Positions 55,639-64,000 of a DNA stretch of 64,000 nt are shown in pieces. The DNA lies in contig OY829540.1 in NCBI GenBank assembly GCA_963691705.1, positions 66,636,367-66,700,366 on the forward strand, written 5' to 3'. Origin of the DNA: Viola odorata. Its lineage: Eukaryota > Streptophyta > Magnoliopsida > Malpighiales > Violaceae. The notes beneath the pieces were generated by a model. That model was given only the letters and a program-made list of their open reading frames with translations, searched no databases and was not told where the DNA came from. The position numbers were made by a program, and so were the translations under genes. Position 1 is the stretch's first letter; every line of letters starts with the position of its first letter.

Positions 55639-58600
55639 TCAGCTATTGTCATTTTCCTTCACCGTATCCGAACTTACAATTGGAAGATTTCTTCTATACT
55701 GAGTTGATGTCAATCTCCTTTCCAATGGTGCTTTTCTTTTGCTGACAACAAACCTGTTGACCCCTTTCCGCATAGGCATTATAGATGGGAAATCTTCATC
55801 TGGGATTTGACTTAGCTCTGAGATGTCCTTGATCTGAGCAACTCGCCGAAACCACCTCTCAGCCTTCGCCTCTTCTGACATATCCAAGGGATCCGGTTCC
55901 TTCACTGCCGAACCTTCCAAACTCTCTCCATTCCAGCTATCCCTAGCGTCCCGATTATTAGATGATTGAGATGCAGTTCCCATTAAACTTGCTTTCTCAT
56001 TGTTATTCTCTTTCCAAGAGTATCCTCTGGTCCCCATGTCCTTGTTAGTTGTTTGAACATTACTGAAATTTTGCACTGAAGTTTGCATCTTTGTTGCGCC
56101 ACTCCCACTCTCATTCATGGAATCTCCACCGCTCCACTTGCGCCTGCCTGTAGAGTCAGGATCAATACAATTTTGGGTAGAATTTCCCCTCGATGTTACC
56201 CCTCTACTAGCTGAACTTTCCGTCATTTCACTGGAATTCTCCTCAAAGGATCTTGAATTCCAGCTCCCAGCATTGCACCGTTGATATTCCTCCCTTTGCG
56301 CATGACTCGCATTGGCCACTGTGAATGCAGTATCATCCACCTTTTCTGGAGATTTTGCCAGCATTGCAGAACTTGAAGTATCATTCGTTGGATTGCTAGG
56401 AGAATCTGCCCCATCTGGCTGCTGATTCTCCTTTTTAGCGAAGTAGTTAGGTGGGAATGGGACAAAGGGTACATAATTGGTGTTGTTTGCTTGTTCCATG
56501 GACATGCGCTTCTTGTACATTGGAGAAGTCAGTGAACGATCTTTCTTCTTGCTCACTACAAATCGATTCTCTCCCTTGCGCATTGGCATGATCTCAGGGA
56601 AGTCATCGTCTGAAACTGCACTGGCCAGATCTGAAACATTATGCAACTCTGCAACTCTCTTAAACCACCTCTCTGATTTTTCAGCTTGTTCCTTCTCATT
56701 AACATTGCTCAGATGGTCCATGGAGGCTCCAGACTGTGAAGTGGATTTAGAAACAGGAGAGGGAGTATCCATCTGAGTGTTTGGCCCACTACCCACAGAC
56801 TTGCCGTCAGATTCTATAACAGCAGATTTCTGGCCAAGAATCTCATCTAAGCTCCCCTTGAACGTTTGACTGCCTATCGGAGACCTATCATCACTCAAGC
56901 TTTTTTGGGGTTGAGCACTGGCCAGTCTCCTTTCCAATGGAGTCTTCCTAGTGCTGACAACAAATCTGTTGACACCTTTCCTCAATGGCATAATTTCTGG
57001 GAAATCTTCATCTGCTATTGCACTGTCCATGTCTGACAGACTGCCCATCTGAGATACCTTGCTAAACCAACGTTGAGCTTTTTCTTCATTGGCAACCAAC
57101 CTGCTATCAATATTATGGTTATGCTCATAGCTCCCATTGCCGTAACCCAAAGCTGATCTAGAGCTCATGGTACCAAGTGAGCTGTCTCCAGGTCGTTTGC
57201 AATCACACCTTAAGCATGCCGTGTTCCTCCCATAATTAAAAAAATCACATCTGCAGAAGCAAGATATGAAAGGTTTTTTTTATTCAAAATCACAGAAGGA
57301 CAGAAAAACAACAAGTTTGTGGGAAAAACAAAGCAGAGGCGCATTACTCACTGCGGACATTCCCATTCACCACCAGTAAGCTGCATCTTCGGTCTTGCTT
57401 CATTACACTCGAGGCATTTCATATTTCTTGCAAAGTTCATGAACTTACAGCTGTTTGGTGAAGATGGTAGAAGAGAATAAACTTCAATCAATGAGCAGTC
57501 ACACAATTATAACAACTAGAAAGTACAACGGATTCTCAAATCCATGACAAAATTAATGACTCATAGCAAGTGAAAAATATGAGCTCATACTCATAATGTC
57601 AGCACCTTATGTTGGGGAGCGAAAGTTGAGGGGATGTTAAAATGATAAAACTAAAAAAAAAAAGGCCATACCTTGGGCAAATCCAATCGCCTTTTTTCAT
57701 TTCAATATTTTGCCCAGGTGGCCTTCGTGTTTGTACAACTCTATCCACAAACTGGTTCTGCACTGAGCCAGAGAGCTTTGACTCAGAGGAATTAAAGCAC
57801 AGCTGAGCGAACTCCCTCAACAGATTTCGAACAGATGCCTCAACAAGCTCTTCATTGTGAAAATTCGTCTTCCTTGAAGATGTGAGATTGCTCGCATAGC
57901 TTAATAAAAATCTCATCAAATCAACAGTATGAGCTCTATCAGTATCCAGCACCTGCCATTGAAAATAGACAGGTAGAGTGTATGTCGAAATTGATATTGG
58001 CACTTAAAAAATGGATAGAACAGTAAACTTCCAGACTTCAGGGTGTAAATATAAGATAGAGCCACATTCTGGGACTCTCTGGTAGAAATTTATAAGCTTT
58101 CATGTGACGTAAGGTTGGAGGATATGTTATTTTATTTTCACTAAAAATATAAATGCATTTCATGTGTAAAGATACAACTAGAAGCTTGAGTGTAGGACAA
58201 CCCATGTACAACTGATTCCCACATGGAGGAAATCTAACTAGAGCAGTCTCTGGAGAATACCAATTCTGGAGCAAGAGTTTTTTATAAAAAAAATGGCAAG
58301 TGAACAATGAGGGATGGCAGCACAGTTTTCTTTGTAGATAGCTATAGTGGGGAGAGCAGACAGAAAAAAACAAAATTCCAAACTCAAAGATATAAATCCA
58401 AATTGTAATTCATATAACGATCAAGCCTTGATTAGCTACTACACTCTCTGCACAGCCAATTGAAATCCACTAGAAGAACTCTAAACCAATGCAGATTCTG
58501 AACTCTTTCTAATAAAAGCCAGTGATATCAAGAGTGGGAACTTTGGACACCTAGCATTGAAAGGAAAGCATAGGTATAATGCATGAGACTAGGGTAACAT

Positions 58601-59705
58601 CAATCAGTGAAATGTACAAAAGTTGAGTTGAAAGGGGTCACGACATTTAGTTTTCTTTTTCTTTTTTCTTTTTGGTAAAACCACTACACATCACATGCAG
58701 AAACCCCATATAACAAAACCTAGATAGGAATTTTTTTGGAGATAGGTAACTCTACTTCTCAACCTGATCCACAGCACCCAACTACTTAGATTTCCATTTT
58801 AGGAAACTCCATGAAATTAGTTCTTCAGATTTTAGACACTTGTAAACAAGATGCGAAATCTGACTACACTCAATTCACACTTCAAAAAGAGAGACAGCAA
58901 AGTTGTGCAAAAAGGGTCCTCATTATCACAATCTCACTTCCATCCACTGGCACTTAACTTGCATGACCACTGAACATCAGGGAATGATAGGAAAATAAAA
59001 CAAAAAAACACAGAGCACTGTAGCAAAAACACTCACATGGCGAGTGCTACCACCCATAAAAAAGGTCATCCTCCTGATTGACTCATGACCATTTTTGAAC
59101 AAAAATGGGGAGCCATTTTGCACAACAACCTCAATATCCCTCCTTGAAAGCATCCTACAGGCATACATAGCACAAGCATGAGTCAAAACAGGAGAAGGTA
59201 AGCAAATAAAACCCAATAAAAAACTGGAGAGGAACATGTTAATTCATAAGTGATAAACGACTGACCCCAAAATGTCAGGTCTTTGGGAAGCATATGCGAG
59301 GCAGGCATTGGCAGCGTGCAAGAAGTCGTCTGGCAAATGAGAAGCTTCGACGTAGTCAGCGAGATAAGAGGAGGGAGCATTCAAGAGGCCAGAGGAGGAG
59401 AGGGTGTGGAGTAAGTGGGACCATTCGGGCCAGGAGTGTGGCGGAGGAAGAGGAGGTGGAGGGAATGAGGAGGCGGCTTGGGTGTGGAGGTGGTGGTTAT
59501 GGGAGAGTTTAAGGAGCGGTAAGGGGGAGAGGGAGTGAGAGAGGTTGTGAAGACGGCCGTGATGGAGAGGGAGGGAAGGAAGAGAGTGAGGTATGAGGTG
59601 GGGAATGCGAGTGAGGCGGAGGAGAGAGGGGGAGCGGTGGTAGAGGAGAGGGGAAGGAGTGGTGGTGGCGGTGAGGAGGATGAGGAATCTGGTGGAGTTA
59701 CCCAT
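55639..59705 (-). CDS. VAR3: VAR3-like RanBP2-type zinc-finger protein, plastid
   Basis: Five exons, 59266-59705, 59037-59154, 57672-57952, 57352-57450 and 55639-57250, give 849 residues. The Ser/Leu/Pro/His-rich N-terminus lacks acidic residues for about 60 positions, fitting a transit peptide. Two RanBP2-type zinc fingers follow (about residues 275-330): GDWICPSCKFMNFARNMKCLEC and a second beginning GEWECPQCDFFNYGRN. The C-terminal half holds three copies of a RWF..V....D...ED-FP.IMP.RKG.NRFVVS motif near 58 (of exon 5), the middle and the very end. This layout matches VARIEGATED 3, which in Arabidopsis acts in chloroplast development and contacts a carotenoid cleavage enzyme. The start is the ATG at 59705. 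No break was found. Confidence 0.87.
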
Positions 59706-62340
59706 TTGGTAGGGATTTGGGTTTTAATTTGAAGCTAAACCCCTACTGTACTGGTAGACTAGCCACAGCGGACGGGCTGGTGATAGAGGTAATTCTTCTC
59801 ACTGCTGGTAATGGCCAGGTAGCTTGGCCACACCACACCCACAAGTAGAGGAAGAAGAGGAGATTTTTATTTTATTTTATTTTTTTAGTTTTCCCCAGAG
59901 GTCGAAAAACATTGGGCTCGAGGCCCACAATGCAGACTTTATGTCACGAGTCACGACCCAAATGAAATGGGCCGGCAATCGTACCCATCACCAGACCAGA
60001 ACAGAACCAAGCCCGTTGCCTGCTTTGGATTGGGATTAATGGATTTAGCTTCTCCCTCTCTTTCAGCTCCTCTTTTAGCTAGATTAATAATAATAATAAT
60101 ATATAGTAACAAGTAAAAAGTTGTCCCATCCCAAAGACGGTACTCAATGTTTTTTTTTTAAAAAAAAAGGAACAGCAAGAAGCAAGCACACGGGAGTAGG
60201 GAAAGATTCATGAATGTGGGGTCTGTAGTACCATCTTTTGGGCCCAAGCCCAAGCCCAAGCCCAAGCCCAACCAACAAAGCTTTGTTTTATGAAACGTAA
60301 TTAAGTTTATAATAATAGCCTCTCGTAAATTAATTGAGTAGTATATAGTATATTAATATCAACTAATTAATGTGGGCCGGGTGTGCTAATCAGTATAATT
60401 GACACAACTCCTCTAAATATTCTTTTGATACTATTGAATATTGATTCGTTCTCCTCCCTACATCATCAATCATCATATATACTATCATGTACTATATGGG
60501 GACATCAAATCTTAATAAGTATTCGGTACCTATCGACAAGTAACTACCATGTTAGCGACCCGTGATGACTCATATATATGACTTAGTTTTTAAAAATCTA
60601 ATTATAAGATGTTTTAATTATTACCATTAAAATGTAAACGTTGAATGTGGTTGCCACGTCCCTCAAGCGAGTTCAAACTTCTTTTTTTCTTTCTGCATAT
60701 GGCCACATGAGATCATTTGCCGACACCATTGAGATTTGAGATACAGAAATTAAACATTAATTGATTTTTCACTCGATAATCTAATTCATTAGCTGATCGG
60801 TCTGAATTTATGTTTTTGTGAAGTTTTTGATTATCGCTTCGTATATAACGCCAAATGTTTTGTATAGGAGTCTACGCAGCTTGCTTTGCTCTTGTGCCAA
60901 GAATTTCCTTGCTGGTTATGGGAAATATGTATGATTCCTCCTGAAAATATTATATGGAGTGTTTTTTTAATTCTCGAATTTCCTCTTGAAAGATGTAGAA
61001 AACCTACATCTTGGTTTGTGAACTAATTACCCCACCGACACTAGTAGCATAGTAATATAAGTAGTAATCCAATCAATCTTCCAACAACTGCCATCACAAT
61101 TGATTTGTCTTTTTGTTAGCATGTTTTGGAGACATTAATTCTGGAATAAGGTAGAATGAATATGTGTATATGCGTACGTACATATAATATACGATGGCTA
61201 CTAACACATTACATAAAAGATATGAGATTCGAACCTAAATCTCATTAGAAAAAATCGAACCATGCATGCTAGCTTTTAATTTATAGTATAAAAGCTTGTT
61301 TAACTTTAGGGTTAGTACTTATTTTACTTACTTAACTAACTAATTAATAATTCAATATTGCATTAACGATCGAGATTAGAGAGTTGCGATTTTCTCATCT
61401 TCCTATTTTTGTCAACAAAGGCTGTTTCACCTTTATAATTAATCACGTTTTTTTATTTTATTTTATAACCTCTTCCATCAAAAAGAACATTGATTTGTTT
61501 TAATTCTGTCGATGGGCTCCCAACGCCCTCCCTCTCAGCAGCTTACTTTGACTTCTTTCCTTGCATTCATCACGAGGAATATCACCATCAAATATAATTC
61601 ATGTAATTTTGTCTTGAAAAACTCAGTTTGGGTTGGTTTGGTTCCTTTTTGTTTTCTCTTCATAGTTCATAGTTCATAGCTCATAGTCATACTCCCTCCG
61701 TATTGGCCTAAAAGAGAAAGGGTGGCCTCGTCAACCTTCTTTCCAGACAATGCATAGTCGCAGACCCCACTCCAAATATATCCTCAAAGATTTCATCACC
61801 GTTACCAACAAACTTTCTTCATCACCGTACACGTGTAGTGAGCCGCACGTGTAACATCCGCTCCCTACCAAAACAATCGTCAGTGTCATAAAAAGCAAAA
61901 CGCCAAGAAAGCAAAACGGTTTTGAATATTAAAAAAGAAAAATTAGCATAACGAAACGTTGACAGACTCGAAACCCCCACCCTGACCAGTGACCCCACCA
62001 CACACGCGCACGAATGTATTGCATTTCTAGCTTTCTACCCACCACAAAACAATATATTACTAATATTACCCTCTTCCTTTTTTAATTACTTGGGCACGTG
62101 CGACAATATGAAATCAATTATTTATTTTAGATATTATTTATAAATTAATTTTGTTCATTTGAAATATATAATGTCACTATTTAAATATTATTCTAAGGTA
62201 ATATAACCGACCATATAAATCATTAAACATACTAATAATAATTATTAATAGATAAAATGGTTTAATAGTATTTAAATATTGTTCTAAAGTATTATAACCA
62301 ACCATATAAATTGTTAATACTAATAATTATTATTAATGTA
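59706..62340. other. Long intergenic region
   Basis: About 2.6 kb with no gene I can support. It holds the VAR3 promoter, a CCCAAG hexamer repeat at 60243-60268, AT-rich tracts, and at 61691 a lone CTCCCTCCGTATTGG word like one end of a Stowaway element whose partner I could not find. Near 62170-62340 two AT-rich segments (TATTTAAATATT..TAAGGT/AAGTA..TATAACC) form a direct repeat. Confidence 0.4.
60243..60268. repeat. CCCAAG hexanucleotide repeat
   Basis: The hexamer CCCAAG is repeated about four times in tandem. No other feature is attached to it. Confidence 0.8.
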
Positions 62341-62348
62341 AAATGATT

Positions 62349-62985
62349 TTACTATTTTTTTTGCTTGATCTTTTTGATTAGGGGCTCATACTCATATAAT
62401 TCATCAAATTTCTTGTTCTTCAGTCTTGTTCCCTTCCTTGTCTCTTTTTTGCCTTCATCTTCGATATGTTCATCAATGAGTTTAAATCTTATATCCCTCA
62501 TTGTTTGTGTTTTCTCCTCCTTTTTAATGTCTTCGTCAATGAGTATCGGTGTGGGCAACATAATTACTTCCTCATCTTATTTTTTGTCTCTTTTCTTTTT
62601 CGGCTTGGCTGACTTTTTAGCTTGTTGTTGATCATCTTCTTCTTTGATTTTCTTGATTCACCTCCTTTTTTTCATCTTTTTATTCTTGCTTTCATCCTTG
62701 TCGTATTGTTCATATTATTTTTCAGTTGCATTATTCATTCGAAATTTATTTTGCTGGTTCCTTTTTCAAACCTCCGCTAATGACTCCTCATCTTCATCGG
62801 TTTGTTCTTCAGTTAGTGTCCTCCTTTTAGTTGCATGAACCTCTTCAGCGATAAATATATTCCTCTGTCGTTCGCTCTCATTTTTTTCGGTGACCTTGAC
62901 TAAGAAATCAAAATCTTTGTCCTTGCAAGATATCATTTTTCTATAGTGTGGCGACTTCTCTTTTTCCTGTTACATTGAGAATAAT
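62349..62985 (-). pseudogene. Degenerate ORF for a highly charged Lys/Glu-rich protein
   Basis: Read on the minus strand, one frame gives an acidic/basic protein (EKEKSPHYRKMISCKDKDFDF, then HATKRRTLTEEQTDEDEES) with several in-frame stops, ending KKIKQKK at about 62352. An AG at about 62969 before GAAAAAGAG suggests an intron boundary. The family is unknown. It lies next to the Helitron helicase remnant on the same strand and may be its 3' part or captured DNA. Confidence 0.35.
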
Positions 62986-63180
62986 ATTAGTATTTTTCTG
63001 TAATAAAATTAATTTAGTATCACTATTCCAAAAAAATTACCTTGTCGTCAACTGATTCTTTATATTTCTTGATGTCGCAATATTTTTGTCTCATAAAAAA
63101 GAACAGTTGTTGCTTCATTCTCACCATCATTAACTTGTAACCTCAGCATGTACGCTTGTTGGCTCTTCTCCATTTTCTAT

Positions 63181-63720
63181 TCAGAGTAAAAGTTTGTTGA
63201 ATTCTAAATTTGAGATAGCCCTCGTATTTCTAGATAGTTTCAGTCTTCTCATATGACGCCATAAGTATGACCTTACCAGACTTGCTCCCACAGTTTCTAC
63301 TCTTGTGCCTCGCGGTACTACTTGTAGTACTTGCCTGAAATCACCTCCAAAAACTACAACTTTACCACCAAATAGTTCATTGTTATTCATTATATCCCTT
63401 AAAAATCGATCGACCATCTCTATTGCGCATCGTTTTACCATTGGAGCTTCATCCCACAGAATAAGTCTTTCCCTTTTTATTAATTGAGCCTCGGGTTCTT
63501 ATTTTGAATAGTTATTTTCACTTGATTCATGAACATCTATAGGTATATCAAACCGTGAATGAGCAGTACAACCTCCTGACATGATTGCAGCAGCAACCCC
63601 ACAAGTCTTTTGTTTGTAAACATATCTTCCTACAATTGAAATAAATTTAAGAAACCGAAACAAAACACTACTCAATCGAGGCAATCGTTGACGAAAAAGG
63701 GATCTATTAAATGAAGACTC
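63181..63720 (-). pseudogene. PIF1-like helicase fragment of a Helitron
   Basis: The minus strand encodes, in order, CGVAAAIMSGGCTAHSRFDIP, LILWDEAPM (Walker B-like DE), and GGKVVVFGGDFRQVLQVVPRGT, which are motifs of the PIF1-type helicase at the C-terminus of Helitron Rep-helicase proteins. An in-frame TAA separates 63499 from the upstream part, at a spot where relatives have Gln. The Walker A motif, Rep nuclease domain and Helitron ends are not in the window. It is a broken fragment; a cellular PIF1 helicase is less likely because of the stop and wording. Confidence 0.7.
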
Positions 63721-64000
63721 ACACCATTGAAGCTAAAGGTAGCAGGAATTGAAACCATAAGCATGACGGTGCATAACCATAATAGGGTTAACTAATCCAC
63801 TCATATAATGATGATGGTTCAAACAATTTCAACAATCATAAATATATACATCGAACTAAATAAATACACATATATATAGGACTCAAACTAATTAAATATA
63901 AGATTCATATAATAAATATATAATTTATACCTCAAATCCAAAATAAGACGGAGGTCAATCTTCTTTTGTCGATTTGTTTTGTGCCCAAACGCACTACTTG
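63721..64000. other. Window end, AT-rich
   Basis: AT-rich DNA with many ATATAAAT words and no coding signal. It may be intron or flank of the Helitron fragment. Confidence 0.35.

Noticed and set aside
61691..61710. CTCCCTCCGTATTGG, a Stowaway-like terminus
   Set aside because: I found no inverted partner in the window, so no element can be defined.
63181..63441. Cellular PIF1 helicase gene
   Set aside because: An in-frame stop just upstream and missing Walker A region point to a Helitron relic.

Overview
The window is nuclear DNA of a flowering plant (a eudicot by its gene families). Genes are intron-rich with GT/AG introns, intergenic space is AT-rich, and the products are plant-specific families (R2R3-MYB, VAR3, BODYGUARD, SKIP24, plastid S-sulfocysteine synthase). 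No species can be named from the sequence alone. Coding models were built by hand from conserved protein segments and splice consensus, so exon edges are predictions.

Layout. 1-2334 (+): 3' half of an AGD14-like ARF-GAP gene. 3263-4519 (+): intronless F-box gene. 6224-7058: TA-flanked non-autonomous element. 7117-8085 (-): aspartic protease copy lacking its N-terminal third. 8363-10270 (+): presenilin. 10943-12938 (+): F-box protein SKIP24. 15941-17618 (+): MYB60-type R2R3-MYB. 19703-22961 (-): plastid S-sulfocysteine synthase. 23680-26334 (-): GT47 glycosyltransferase of the ARAD1 type. About 27430-28145: long fold-back repeat. 28487-31599 (-): NADH-cytochrome b5 reductase. 32061-36314: TIR element with a TAA duplication, containing a decayed 3' part of a Sirevirus-type copia element. 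37035-46960 (-): 5'-3' exoribonuclease with an unusual repeated basic tail. 47166-51928: a complete, TA-flanked plant mariner-like element. 52395-54166 (-): BODYGUARD-like hydrolase. 54507-55075: small hAT-type element. 55639-59705 (-): VAR3-type zinc-finger protein. 63181-63720 (-): Helitron-type helicase remnant.

The host genes are unrelated housekeeping and regulatory genes with no operon-like relation. The most interesting structure is the mariner-like element. Its matching inverted ends enclose a decayed DD39D transposase gene on the minus strand and, converging on it, a second multi-exon gene on the plus strand that I do not recognise. A two-gene mariner is not the usual design. The element sits about 200 bp upstream of the exoribonuclease start codon. 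Other points for a second look are the exoribonuclease repeat tail, a stop codon at the exon 1 edge of the S-sulfocysteine synthase gene, and the palindrome cluster in the Sirevirus LTR.
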